Source: Altericroceibacterium spongiae
GTDB lineage: Bacteria; Pseudomonadota; Alphaproteobacteria; Sphingomonadales; Sphingomonadaceae
Direction: 5' to 3'
Assembly (NCBI RefSeq): GCF_003610805.1
Contig: NZ_RAPF01000014.1
Coordinates: forward strand, 1-55,793
Length of the DNA stretch: 55,793 bases
The notes under the pieces are model-generated. The model was not told where the DNA came from and did not search any database. It was given only the letters and a program-made list of their open reading frames with translations. Shown piece after piece: positions 1 through 7,536 of the stretch. The position numbers were made by a program, and so were the translations under genes. The first letter of the stretch is position 1, and each line of letters starts with the position of its first letter.

Positions 1-75
1 GCATTTGGCATTGGCCCCTCGGTCATGACCGAGGCCATGGACGTGCTCAATCAGCATTTTGCCAATGCTGCCTGA
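1..75 (+). CDS. IS6-family DDE transposase, C-terminal fragment (5' end outside window)
   Basis: The last 24 codons of a transposase, reading AFGIGPSVMTEAMDVLNQHF and ending in NAA-stop at 75. This strongly resembles the remembered C-terminus of IS6/IS6100 transposases (ERAFGIGPS..LTEAM..LN.HFA). It catalyses replicative transposition of the element. The catalytic D, D and E residues lie upstream of the window and cannot be checked. The assignment is supported independently by the IS6-type inverted repeat at 114-127. Confidence 0.8.
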   Translation, partial: AFGIGPSVMTEAMDVLNQHFANAA

Positions 76-127
76 TCCCCAGACGGGGTGACGCTGCCCG
101 GCCGTCACCAATGTTTGCAACAGAGCC
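1..127 (+). mobile_element. IS6-family insertion sequence, right end only
   Basis: The window opens inside an IS6-family element (IS6100/IS26 type). The terminal inverted repeat TTTGCAACAGAGCC lies at 114-127 and is the reverse complement of the GGCTCTGTTGCAAA terminus known for this family. The transposase C-terminus ends 38 bp inside it. The element has inserted into the tyrosine recombinase remnant that begins at 128. The left end is outside the window, so length and target duplication cannot be seen. Confidence 0.85.
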
Positions 128-430
128 GTATGACTCAGCAGGATCTGGACCGCCCGAAGATTGCCTGTGGCTTTGCAGATCAGCGCTGCCTTGGTCCGTC
201 GCATCGAGTGTGTGCCATACTCCCGCTTGTCGAGGCCAATCGTTGAAACCCACTCGTCAACAAGACGAGCATACTGCCGTGTGCTCAAATGGCCGAGATA
301 ATCGATTCTGCTTGGGAACACGAAGTCGCGGATAGTTCCGCCGCGCCGATCAAGCCATGCCTTCAGGCTCTTGCGTGCCTCCGACATGATCTCGAATTGC
401 ACCGGCCTGCCAGTCTTTTATTGGATGACG
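128..430 (-). pseudogene. Tyrosine recombinase/integrase remnant, interrupted by IS6 element
   Basis: The minus strand reads a typical integrase C-terminal half: a KTGRPVQFE segment, then REYGTHSMRRTKAALI and GNLRAVQILLSHT. HSMRR is the HxxR box of the catalytic domain. The reading stops at the IS6 terminus at 127, so the distal LGH-box continuation and the catalytic tyrosine are missing. A TAA codon interrupts the frame at about 418-420, just before KTGRPVQFE, where family members usually have a second glutamine or similar residue. The gene is therefore both truncated and interrupted. It probably belonged to an integrative element now decayed. Confidence 0.7.
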
Positions 431-431
431 G

Positions 432-957
432 TCGCGCGATCCCTCTCCAGCCGCGTCTTACGAAGCGGCTAGGATCGCGTCTTCGCGCCGAGCCGACTAT
501 CTTTCTCGAGGTCGGGATTTCGTGACCGAAACGGTCTTCTCGCATCCCTCCAAGCTTGAACTGATCGACGAAGCACGAACCAAAGGTTTCACCGTCATCG
601 TGATGCATGTCGGCGTCGAAACGCCAGATCTCTCTGTCGCGCGTGTCGGTACGCGCGTCGAGGAAGGCGGTCAATATCGTACCCGAAGACAAGATCCGCG
701 CCCGTTACGAGCGTGGCGCGCCATTCATTCGGGCCGGAGTCCTTAAAGCAGATCGCGGCAAAGCAGATCGTGGCATGGTCTTCGACAATTCGCGTCTCAA
801 CGAACCGCCGACCCATTGCCTGACATTCGCGAACGGGCGGCTGGCCTTTGCGTTGCCGCGCCTACCCGACTGGATCAGATCGGTTTATGAAGCAGACCTA
901 GATATCGAGGCTAAGTGCAAAGGGTGGCGGGCAGGCCGCCCGGTGCCAGCCAGGTAA
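432..957 (+). pseudogene. Zeta-toxin-like P-loop kinase fragment, frameshifted
   Basis: The first frame (about 432-675) reads YEAARIASSRRADYL, then FVTETVFSHPSKLELIDEAR and a segment ending VARVGTRVEEGGQ. The match then jumps to another frame with VPEDKIRARYERGAP, FDNSRLNEPPTHC and a normal end at 957. These are hallmarks of zeta-toxin-like ATPases, which phosphorylate small molecules such as UDP-GlcNAc. The Walker A part is missing, and one frameshift lies near 670-678. A direct tandem duplication gives KADRGKADRG. No antitoxin partner is visible. Not functional as read. Confidence 0.65.
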
Positions 958-1056
958 TACGACCCTACTCTTCATTGAGTGTCGTTTGCACAGCCGATCG
1001 CCCACCCTGCGTCCAGATGTCGAACGTCGACTGACCTTCCTCAGCCATCATCTGGA

Positions 1057-1515
1057 TCATGGAGATTTCACGTTCTGCAAGGGCCGCTGAAGTTCCGCAT
1101 AAAGCGTCCGATCATCGAACCCCGCACGCGCAGCGGCGTTTCGGTCCGTCGCGAACCGGACAGCCGAGATCCGCGACCAGTAAATAGCTGACATGCACAT
1201 GGGGCATGGCTCAGAGCTTGAATATAGAATGCAGCCATCGAGGAACGGCGATTCGAGCGTCTTGCTGGCGTTCCGAATTGCGACGATTTCGGCGTGGGCG
1301 GTCGGATCGTTGTGAGCATGAACGTGATTGAAGCCTTCCTTCACTATCACCGCACCAAAGGGCGGTCCCGAGCCCTGCGAGATTGCCTCTTGAGACAGGG
1401 CGATAGCTCTTGCCATCGCATCCTCAGGCAGAACCGGATTGACCATATTTTTCTCCGACCGGGGAATGGTTGCCGGCTTCCGGCCGAAAGGTTGGTACTT
1501 AGGCTTAGCTGTCAT
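1057..1515 (-). CDS. Nucleoside/cytidine-type deaminase
   Basis: A 152-residue zinc deaminase of the CMP/dCMP-guanine deaminase superfamily, expected to hydrolyse an amino group from a nucleobase or nucleoside in the cytosol. Seen in the sequence: the HAEIVAIRNA motif (Zn-binding His and catalytic Glu) and PCPMCMSAIYW (the PCxxC zinc cysteines). The start ATG at 1515 overlaps the stop of the upstream ATPase by one base (TGATG), suggesting translational coupling; a GTG at 1518 and an ATG at 1446 are alternatives. Compared with relatives, the loop between AVIVKEG and NDPTAHAE looks shorter by several residues. Substrate cannot be assigned. Last gene of a four-gene minus-strand set. Confidence 0.8.
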   Translation of the reverse strand: MTAKPKYQPFGRKPATIPRSEKNMVNPVLPEDAMARAIALSQEAISQGSGPPFGAVIVKEGFNHVHAHNDPTAHAEIVAIRNASKTLESPFLDGCILYSSSEPCPMCMSAIYWSRISAVRFATDRNAAARAGFDDRTLYAELQRPLQNVKSP

Positions 1516-2060
1516 CACGTCTCCAGCTTCGCAATCCAGTGCTGCAGGAAAGCAGCGCGTTTATCGGGCGACACGAGAGGGAGGGGTACGAGAGTGTATC
1601 CCAGTTGCTGATAGACACGCGCCATCACGTCATGAGTCGCCACCGCCTCGTCCCAGTCCTGCTTGCGCTCGGTATCCTTGGCGTAGATCTCGGCCCAGGG
1701 CGGCGCGATGAAGACATGCCAATTGTACCGGTTGCTCTCCGCCGCGCGTGTGAGGTCGCCGGGTATGCCCAGCCCGCACAATATGCGGTAGCCGATGATG
1801 TCGGGAATGCCTCGGTCGAAGAACAGGACGCCGTCTTTCGTCCGTGCCTCCTCATAGGAGCTGAGGTCATGCGTAAGCATCCGCTCGGCAAAGGTGTCGC
1901 GGTCATCCCATGGCAGAGCGGTTCCGCCGGCGGCCACCTCGTCGCGGATCACCGCTCGTCCGGCCTCGGGCATATGCGGCAAGCCTTGTTTGGCCAACAC
2001 TGCAAGGAGCGTGCTTTTGCCTGATCCCGGTCCACCGGTTACGACGAAGAAGCGATCCAT
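1515..2060 (-). CDS. AAA-type P-loop ATPase/kinase-like protein
   Basis: A 181-residue single-domain NTPase. It begins MDRFFVVTGGPGSGKST, a textbook Walker A motif, and has VLFFDRGIPDII as the likely Walker B/DR region. This matches the AAA_28/NadR-like group of small ATPases of mostly unknown role, often annotated as ATP-binding protein. I chose the ATG at 2060 because the motif normally begins within the first ten residues; a longer frame to 2117 has no family support and would overlap the upstream gene. It lies 8 bp downstream of the dioxygenase gene and overlaps the deaminase start, so it is cotranscribed with both. Confidence 0.75.
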   Translation of the reverse strand: MDRFFVVTGGPGSGKSTLLAVLAKQGLPHMPEAGRAVIRDEVAAGGTALPWDDRDTFAERMLTHDLSSYEEARTKDGVLFFDRGIPDIIGYRILCGLGIPGDLTRAAESNRYNWHVFIAPPWAEIYAKDTERKQDWDEAVATHDVMARVYQQLGYTLVPLPLVSPDKRAAFLQHWIAKLET

Positions 2061-2068
2061 CCTGTCCC

Positions 2069-2785
2069 TCAACTTTCCCGCGCTTGCGCGAAGGTAAGGA
2101 CCAGCGTGTCCCGCCATGCGGGGGCGCCCGGTATCGCGGACTCGATCGGCGTTGTGCCGTGGCGGACGGTACGGTCATCGAGTAGCAGCGCTTCGCCGGG
2201 ACGGGTTAGCCGATGTTCGAGGACGCAAGCGCCGGAAGCATCCTCGACGCGGCTTTCACCGCCTGCGTAATCGCTGCCGCCGACGAGCAGGATCAACACC
2301 CAGTCGCGCCCGTCATGATGCATGCCCTCCGGCGTGGGGAGGCCGGGCTGTCCCGACAGCGCTTCGATGCGAAATTGATGCGCTTCCACCGTCCAGGAGT
2401 TCGGACCCCTCGCGCTCGCATCCGCGATCAAGGTGGCGGTGCCCAGTACCAGCGCCTGAAACAGCGGCGATCCGGTTTGATCTTCGGCCATCGGCGCGAA
2501 CCATCGTTCGATGCCGCCATTCAATGGATTGTCATCGCGCTCCTGGTAGTGCGGGCGATGCGGCAGGTGCGTGCATTTCCCGCCTGCAACCTCAAAGGCC
2601 GCGTAGCGTCTGCGGCGATAGGTGCCACCGTCGGCCATCCATGTGTTGCGCGGCAGATCATCCCAGCTCCGCGCAAATGCGGCCCATTCCGGGGTGCCGG
2701 GATCAACCAGCTTACCCGGCGGCAGGAGCTGGGCGGGCGGCGTGGCGATGCACTCACCGGAGGCAATAGCGAGCCGCCCGGTCAT
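2069..2785 (-). CDS. 2OG-Fe(II) dioxygenase family protein (PF10014-like)
   Basis: A 238-residue protein resembling the 2OG-Fe dioxygenase family that includes the free L-isoleucine/leucine/methionine hydroxylases. Visible: an HHDGRDW segment supplying the H-x-D iron ligands, GGSDYAGGESRV on the double-stranded beta-helix, and RPGEALLLDDRTVRHGTTPI giving the distal His. The likely reaction is hydroxylation of a small substrate, possibly a free aliphatic amino acid, with oxygen and 2-oxoglutarate. Start ATG at 2785 overlaps the cupin stop (ATGA), so the two are coupled. Two LysE exporter genes and a MocR regulator nearby fit an amino-acid role. The substrate is inference. Confidence 0.75.
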   Translation of the reverse strand: MTGRLAIASGECIATPPAQLLPPGKLVDPGTPEWAAFARSWDDLPRNTWMADGGTYRRRRYAAFEVAGGKCTHLPHRPHYQERDDNPLNGGIERWFAPMAEDQTGSPLFQALVLGTATLIADASARGPNSWTVEAHQFRIEALSGQPGLPTPEGMHHDGRDWVLILLVGGSDYAGGESRVEDASGACVLEHRLTRPGEALLLDDRTVRHGTTPIESAIPGAPAWRDTLVLTFAQARES

Positions 2786-3288
2786 GTCTCGCCGTCCCAG
2801 TAGCCGACCGCATCGACATAGCGCCCGACATGGTCCACCGAGCGGCTCGCCTTGTCGCCACCGGGCGCAGCGCCTGCCATGACCGCGAACTTGCCGCTGT
2901 CGGGATAGTCGATCACGTCGGGCTCGTTCATCGTGCTGATGGCGAGATAGCGCAGGTCCGTATCGCCGATGTTGATAATCTGGTGCGCACTTGCCGCGCC
3001 GCTGGCCGGGCACAGCGCGACATCGCCCGCCCGCAGTGCATGATCGCCATCGGCATAGCGCAGGCAGCCGCTGCCGGAGAGGATCACGAACAGTTCCTCA
3101 TTCGCGTGATGGCCGTGGAACGGCCACGCCCGTTTGCCTGGCGGTACCACGACGAGCCTTCCGCCCAGCATGTGCGCACCCAGCGGCGAAGCGAAGGACG
3201 CCATACGCGCCTCGTAGAGATCACCGTGCGCTTGTGTTTGCAGGTCGAGGGTGTCGAGATGAAGAACGGGGGGTGTGATAACGGCCAT
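2782..3288 (-). CDS. Cupin domain protein
   Basis: A 168-residue cupin. The first cupin motif reads FHGHHANEELFVILSGSG and the second follows at GDVALCPASGAASAHQIINI; the His and Glu residues are consistent with a bound metal. A C-terminal extension (about residues 120-168) ends VDAVGYWDGET. The family is widespread and function cannot be derived from sequence; sugar or small-acid binding and metal-dependent oxidation are common. First gene of the minus-strand operon with the 2OG dioxygenase, ATPase and deaminase. Its start lies two bases from a MocR-like motif (3290-3305) in a divergent promoter region. Confidence 0.8.
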   Translation of the reverse strand: MAVITPPVLHLDTLDLQTQAHGDLYEARMASFASPLGAHMLGGRLVVVPPGKRAWPFHGHHANEELFVILSGSGCLRYADGDHALRAGDVALCPASGAASAHQIINIGDTDLRYLAISTMNEPDVIDYPDSGKFAVMAGAAPGGDKASRSVDHVGRYVDAVGYWDGET

Positions 3289-3289
3289 G

Positions 3290-3333
3290 ATTGAACCAAT
3301 ACAATGTTTGATTTGATCGACTCATGAGTTGAT
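3290..3333. promoter_or_regulatory. Divergent promoter region with two palindromic operator-like sites
   Basis: Two motifs lie in the 73-bp gap between the divergent cupin and isomerase genes. ATTGAACCAATACAAT (3290-3305) is a degenerate copy of the perfect palindrome upstream of the MocR gene (9400-9419; 13 of 16 bases agree with its core). ATCGACTCATGAGTTGAT (3316-3333) is an 18-bp near-perfect palindrome (16 of 18). An ATGAGT element also occurs upstream of the MocR gene. Regulation by that MocR protein is inferred. Confidence 0.5.
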
Positions 3334-3361
3334 ACAATGATGAGGCCCAAGGAGCAACCAG

Positions 3362-4009
3362 ATGAGCACAAAGACCCCGGCCGACTTCTATTTCGATCCC
3401 GTCTCGCCCTTCGCCTTCCTGATGTGGAAGCGCCTGCGTGAAGACGATTTCGGACTGGAGATACGCCCGGTCCCGGTGCTGCTGGGGGCGCTGCTGAACC
3501 ACTGGGGGCTGATCGGTCCGGCGGAAGTGCCGCCCAAACGGGCACAGACCTATCGCATGTGCCAATGGCTTGCTGACAGGAACGGTATCGTGCTGCGCTT
3601 TCCCGATACGCATCCGTTTCGTTCGGTCGAGGCTCTGCGGCTGCTGATTGCGCTCGATGCCCGCGTGGATGCTGTAGATACCGTGTTCGAGGCGGTTTTT
3701 GCGAAAGGCCGGGATCTGACCGATGGCGCCGAACTGGAGAGGCTTGGCGGCGAACTTGGTCTTTCCGCTGTGCAGGATAGGATCGCGAGCGCGGATGTAA
3801 AGGACGGGCTCCGAGCCAACACCGAGGCGGCGATCGCGCGCGGCGTGTTTGGCGTGCCCACGCTTGCGATCGGGGAGGACCTGTTCTGGGGCTTCGATAC
3901 GCTGGGCATGGTGCGCGATTATCTGGCCGATCCCAAAATGTTCCAGACGGCTGAGATGCAACGCCTCGGCACTCTCGATTATGGCGTGCCCCGGAGGACA
4001 GAATCGTGA
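3362..4009 (+). CDS. 2-hydroxychromene-2-carboxylate isomerase-like protein (DsbA/GST-kappa family)
   Basis: A 215-residue thioredoxin-fold protein. The N-terminal FYFDPVSPFAFLMWKRL is the signature of HCCA isomerases, where a serine replaces the DsbA active-site cysteine and glutathione acts as cofactor. The C-terminal GVFGVPTLAIGEDLFWGFDT matches the cis-proline/closing region. In naphthalene catabolism this enzyme (NahD) isomerises 2-hydroxychromene-2-carboxylate. No other aromatic-ring genes are nearby, so the substrate here is probably different. It leads a four-gene plus-strand operon; the next gene begins in its stop (GTGA at 4006). A GGAGCAACC element just upstream of the ATG supports the start. 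Confidence 0.8.
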   Translation: MSTKTPADFYFDPVSPFAFLMWKRLREDDFGLEIRPVPVLLGALLNHWGLIGPAEVPPKRAQTYRMCQWLADRNGIVLRFPDTHPFRSVEALRLLIALDARVDAVDTVFEAVFAKGRDLTDGAELERLGGELGLSAVQDRIASADVKDGLRANTEAAIARGVFGVPTLAIGEDLFWGFDTLGMVRDYLADPKMFQTAEMQRLGTLDYGVPRRTES

Positions 4010-4446
4010 GCGGGGCCAATGACCCGCTTCTGCTCGAACGCGTTCGCGAGAACTTCTCGCGTCAGAGCTTCATGGGGCTGATCGGGGCCGAGGTGATCCA
4101 CGCCAGCCACGGCAAGGTGGTTCTCGATCTGCCGTTCCGGACTGATCTTTGCCAGCAGAACGGCTTCCTCCATGGCGGCGTGGTCGGCGCTATTGCCGAC
4201 GTGGCGGGCGGTTATGCGGCCTATTCGGTCTTCGGGGATGGCGATGATGTCCTGACGGTCGAATACAAGCTCAATCTTATCCGCCCGGCGGGGGGAGAAC
4301 GCCTGCGCGCCACGGGCGAGGTGCTGCGCGCCGGCCGCGCCCTGACGGTCTGCGATCTCAAGGTCCATGCAATGCGTGAGGGAGAGGAGGTGCTGTGCGC
4401 TTCCGGCCAGCAGACACTCATGCGCATGGAAGTGGGCAGCGCATGA
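4006..4446 (+). CDS. PaaI-type hotdog-fold thioesterase
   Basis: A 146-residue hotdog thioesterase. The segment QQNGFLHGGVVGAIADVAGG contains the HGG signature and the aspartate/threonine region of PaaI enzymes, which hydrolyse aryl- or acyl-CoA thioesters in the cytosol. It starts with GTG at 4006 overlapping the isomerase stop, and its own stop overlaps the following ATG at 4443. Tight coupling suggests that a CoA intermediate is handled in the same pathway as the isomerase. The actual acyl group cannot be told from sequence. Confidence 0.82.
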   Translation: MSGANDPLLLERVRENFSRQSFMGLIGAEVIHASHGKVVLDLPFRTDLCQQNGFLHGGVVGAIADVAGGYAAYSVFGDGDDVLTVEYKLNLIRPAGGERLRATGEVLRAGRALTVCDLKVHAMREGEEVLCASGQQTLMRMEVGSA

Positions 4447-4994
4447 CACTCCCAATCCTTTTGCTTCCCGGCATAGGCGGTTCGGGACCGGACCATTGGC
4501 AAAGCCATTGGGAGCGGACCGATTCCGGCATGACCCGCTTCGCACCGTCCCACTGGGATCGGCCGGAACTTGCCGACTGGTGCGAGGCGCTGGATCGAGC
4601 GGTTGGGACGCTGGATCGCCCGCCTATCCTGGTCGCGCATAGCCTGGCCTGCCTGCTGGTGGCGCATTGGGCCGCCGCGCGGGAAACTCCGGTAGCCGGC
4701 GCGATGCTGGTCGCCGTGCCCGACCCGTGCGGACAGGCGTTTCCAGATGAAGCGCGGACTTTCGCGCAAGTACCGGAGCAGCCCCTGCCGTTTCCCAGCC
4801 TGATCGTCGCCAGCGCGAACGATCCTTACGGAACAGTCGATTACAGCAAACGACGCGCCCGGCAGTGGGGTTCGCGGCTGATCGCGTTGGGTCCGCTCGG
4901 CCATATCAACGCGGGCAGCAATCTTAGCGATTGGCCGGAGGGCCGGGATATCCTCACTTCCTTCCGTGCCGAAATCGAAGGGAATGGAGCATGA
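4443..4994 (+). CDS. RBBP9/YdeN-family alpha/beta hydrolase
   Basis: A 183-residue small serine hydrolase. It opens LPILLLPGIGGSGPDHWQ, typical of the RBBP9/YdeN family, with nucleophile motif ILVAHSLACLL and a C-terminal GPLGHINAGSNLSDWPEG, which holds the catalytic His and the common family ending. Start ATG at 4443 overlaps the thioesterase stop; the longer upstream frame is not supported. Members hydrolyse small esters; their physiological substrates are largely unknown. Third gene of the isomerase-thioesterase-hydrolase-LysE operon. Confidence 0.82.
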   Translation: MTLPILLLPGIGGSGPDHWQSHWERTDSGMTRFAPSHWDRPELADWCEALDRAVGTLDRPPILVAHSLACLLVAHWAAARETPVAGAMLVAVPDPCGQAFPDEARTFAQVPEQPLPFPSLIVASANDPYGTVDYSKRRARQWGSRLIALGPLGHINAGSNLSDWPEGRDILTSFRAEIEGNGA

Positions 4995-5638
4995 CCATCT
5001 GGACTGCGCTTGCCGGGTTCATGCTGGCCGCCGGGCTTCTCGTCATCACCCCCGGCCTCGACATGGCACTGGTCCTGCGCACACTCGCCGTCGAGGGACC
5101 GCGTCAGGCTCTCGCGGCGGCGGCAGGCGTGGTTGCGGGCGTTCTTGCCTGGGGGCTGATTGTGGCGCTGGGGCTTGGCGCGCTGCTCGCGCTGTCAGGC
5201 ACGCTCTACACGCTCCTGCAATATGCAGGCGCCGCCTATTTGCTATGGCTGGGACTGGGCATGGTTCGGGCGGCTCTCAAATCGGGTGCGCCCTCCGATG
5301 CAGCAAGTCCGGCATTGCCATCTGCTCCATCACGATCGGGCAACTGGTTCATCAAGGGCCTGCTCACCAATCTGCTCAATCCCAAGATGGGTGTCTTCTA
5401 TGTGAGCTTCCTGCCGCAGTTCATTCCGGCGGGAGCGTCGGTACTGGGCTTCAGCCTGTTGCTGGCGGCGCTTCACGCCACGCTCGGCATGGCCTGGTTT
5501 GCGCTCCTGATCCTTGGCAGCCTTCCGCTGCGGCACTGGTTCGCGCAAGGGGCCGTAGCGCGCTGGCTCGATGGCCTGACCGGCGGCGCGCTCATCGCGC
5601 TGGGCCTGCGCATCGCCTTCCATCCGACGCAGCGATAG
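4991..5638 (+). CDS. LysE/RhtB-family amino-acid exporter
   Basis: A 215-residue inner-membrane protein with about six hydrophobic segments. The N-terminal ITPGLDMALVLRTLAVEGPR is the LysE/RhtB signature (PGPD/N region followed by a basic loop), and LLTNLLNPKMGVFYVSFLPQ is the conserved NPK..L.F..FLPQ motif. Such carriers export amino acids or related molecules using the proton gradient. ATG at 4991 overlaps the hydrolase stop, so it is the last gene of the operon. A hairpin at 5658-5685 follows. A second LysE-type gene lies at 8754-9347. Confidence 0.88.
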   Translation: MTIWTALAGFMLAAGLLVITPGLDMALVLRTLAVEGPRQALAAAAGVVAGVLAWGLIVALGLGALLALSGTLYTLLQYAGAAYLLWLGLGMVRAALKSGAPSDAASPALPSAPSRSGNWFIKGLLTNLLNPKMGVFYVSFLPQFIPAGASVLGFSLLLAALHATLGMAWFALLILGSLPLRHWFAQGAVARWLDGLTGGALIALGLRIAFHPTQR

Positions 5639-5657
5639 CCGCACAAACGCACCGGCT

Positions 5658-5685
5658 GCCCGTCCCACGGTACGTTCGGACGGGC
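5658..5685 (+). terminator. Terminator-like hairpin after lysE-type gene
   Basis: GCCCGTCC (5658-5665) and GGACGGGC (5678-5685) form an 8-bp GC-rich stem with a 12-nt loop, 20 bp after the LysE stop and 13 bp before the convergent CatB-like stop. The following T-run is weak, so it may serve both directions. Confidence 0.55.
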
Positions 5686-5698
5686 AACTCTCCTGTTG

Positions 5699-6334
5699 TC
5701 ATTTGGCTTGAACGACATTCCGCCAATGATCGTGCAACTCGCTGACCGAAGAGTTCGTAAGCAGCGGCATGGCCTCTCGGAGCTGTTCGTCGGTCCAGTT
5801 CCACCATTGCAGTTCCAGCAGCCGGGCAATATCGGCCTCGTCGAACCGTGTTCGGATCACTGTCGTCGGATTGCCGCCGACGATGGTGTAGGGGGCCACA
5901 TCTTTGGTTACCAGCGCGCGCGTGCCGATGACCGCGCCGTCACCGATCGCGACGCCGGGCATGATAATGGCTTCCGAACCGATCCACACGTCGTTGCCGA
6001 CCACGGTATCGCCTGCCGGTAAATAGCCATTCGCGGCGCCTTCGAAGGCCGGGACTTCGGGCATCCAGTGGAAGGGAAAGGTGCTGATCCAGTCGCTGCG
6101 GTGACCCTGATTTCCGGCCATGATGAAGGCCGCGCCTGATCCGATCGAGCAGAAACCGCCGATGATCAGCCTGTCCGCACCATCATCGGGAACGAGGAAG
6201 CGGGCGCACTCATCGAAGCTGTGGCCGTGATAATAGCCTGAATAGTAGCTGTAGCGCCCGACTATGATGTTGGGGTTGGTGACCTGACGGTCGAGAGGGA
6301 CGCCCTTGAACGGGCTTTCGAAATAATTGCTCAT
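5699..6334 (-). CDS. CatB-like xenobiotic acetyltransferase (hexapeptide repeat)
   Basis: A 211-residue left-handed beta-helix acetyltransferase of the type B chloramphenicol acetyltransferase (XAT) family; CatB proteins are about 210 residues. Seen: start [20 protein letters not shown], the [13 protein letters not shown] segment, [29 protein letters not shown], and hexapeptide repeats near [20 protein letters not shown]. The His in the NQGHRSDW region corresponds to the catalytic histidine. It would transfer acetyl from acetyl-CoA to a hydroxyl group; whether it gives resistance is not shown. I chose the ATG at 6334 because the longer frame adds 20 residues without family match. Convergent with the LysE gene. 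Confidence 0.88.
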   Translation of the reverse strand: MSNYFESPFKGVPLDRQVTNPNIIVGRYSYYSGYYHGHSFDECARFLVPDDGADRLIIGGFCSIGSGAAFIMAGNQGHRSDWISTFPFHWMPEVPAFEGAANGYLPAGDTVVGNDVWIGSEAIIMPGVAIGDGAVIGTRALVTKDVAPYTIVGGNPTTVIRTRFDEADIARLLELQWWNWTDEQLREAMPLLTNSSVSELHDHWRNVVQAK

Positions 6335-6501
6335 GAAATGTACCACTGAATGCTGGCCACTGTGGGCCATGTCGTTCGTCATGCGTCTAGGCACGCGGAA
6401 CCATTAGCGGCAGGCCGTTGATCCGGCCGCCGCGAAAACTCCTCACGCAACGCGCGCGGGAGAGGCTTCAGATGGTACAGTCTGCGGACTTCATGCGATC
6501 C

Positions 6502-7446
6502 CTATGCTTCGTGCATGGGCCTGAGCAAGTCCAATGAGGTCGGCTTTGACGTGCCGCTGACAATCCCGGCGATTTGCTCGCGTAGCCAGCGGTGCGCCGG
6601 GTCCATCTCGCGGCGGCGATGCCAGGTCTGGACGAAGGGGAAGCTGGCCATCTGAAATGGCAAATCGTTGCACCGTAAGCCCCCCGTGCCCAGATGCGCG
6701 ATGCTGCGCCGTGCCGCGGTCAGCACAAGATCGGTGCCTCTGACCATTTCGGGGGCCGCCGACCAGTGAGGGATCTGCACCGCGATCCGGCGCTTGTGCC
6801 CAAGGCGTGCAAGCGCATCGTCGATCTCGCTATCGTCCTCCAGCGCGACAGTGACGCGCACATGAGGACGCTCAAGATAGCGATCGAGCGATAGCGACCC
6901 GGCCAGGACTGTCTCGTCATGGAGGCAGGCAAAGGTCTCTTCGAACAGCAGCGCGCTGCCAAGATCTTTGTACCGCGCCTGATCAAGCGCGGGATAGACG
7001 CCGAGCGCCAGATCGATCTCCCCGTCAACCAGTGCGGTCAGCGCCCGCTCTCGCCCATAGGATATGACCGTGAGGTCGATCAGCGGCGCGGACGTTCGAA
7101 GCCGCGCGACAAGCCTGGGCAACAGGATCGCCGCGCCATAGTCGGACAGGGAAAGGCGAAAATGGCGACTGCATTGCAGCGCGTCGAATGCAGGCTGCTC
7201 GATCATCGAACGGACCAGCGCGAGGGCCTCCGCCAGCGGTTCAGCCAGTTGCAGGGCGCGCGCCGTGGGTTGCGGGCCGCCTTCGCCGCGTACCAGCAGC
7301 GGATCGTCGAACAGGTCTCTCAGCCGCGCCAGAGCATGGCTGACCGCAGGCTGCGAACGGTTGAGCCGCAATGCCGCGCGCGACACATGCCGCTCTTCGA
7401 TGAGCGCCTCCAGGATCGGCAGCAAAGCCAGATCGGATGGATTCAT
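6502..7446 (-). CDS. LysR-family transcriptional regulator
   Basis: A 314-residue LysR protein. The N-terminal winged helix spans about residues 1-65, with SRAALRLNRSQPAVSHALAR as recognition helix and LFDDPLLVRG closing the wing; the rest is a periplasmic-binding-protein-fold effector domain. The NodD/LeuO-like LALLPILEALIEERHVS start is typical. The ATG at 7446 has an AGGA upstream; ATG at 7464 is an alternative. It is divergent from the VOC gene (7537), with a perfect inverted repeat at 7476-7495 between them, so the VOC gene is its likely target. The effector is unknown. Confidence 0.87.
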   Translation of the reverse strand: MNPSDLALLPILEALIEERHVSRAALRLNRSQPAVSHALARLRDLFDDPLLVRGEGGPQPTARALQLAEPLAEALALVRSMIEQPAFDALQCSRHFRLSLSDYGAAILLPRLVARLRTSAPLIDLTVISYGRERALTALVDGEIDLALGVYPALDQARYKDLGSALLFEETFACLHDETVLAGSLSLDRYLERPHVRVTVALEDDSEIDDALARLGHKRRIAVQIPHWSAAPEMVRGTDLVLTAARRSIAHLGTGGLRCNDLPFQMASFPFVQTWHRRREMDPAHRWLREQIAGIVSGTSKPTSLDLLRPMHEA

Positions 7447-7475
7447 ATTATTCATTTCCTGCATGATAATCGTAT

Positions 7476-7495
7476 CGAATGGCGATTTCCATTCG
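7476..7495. promoter_or_regulatory. Inverted repeat, probable LysR operator
   Basis: CGAATGG (7476-7482), six-base spacer, CCATTCG (7489-7495): perfect 7-bp arms in the divergent LysR/VOC intergenic region, the normal place for a LysR-type binding site. Role inferred. Confidence 0.55.
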
Positions 7496-7536
7496 GTATT
7501 CTTATTTTGCAGATTGGGCGGAAAGGAGAAACGACC

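Noticed and set aside
6919-7536. Upstream extension of the VOC gene frame
   Set aside because: It overlaps the LysR gene antisense, and the strong AAGGAG at 7522 marks the real start at 7537.
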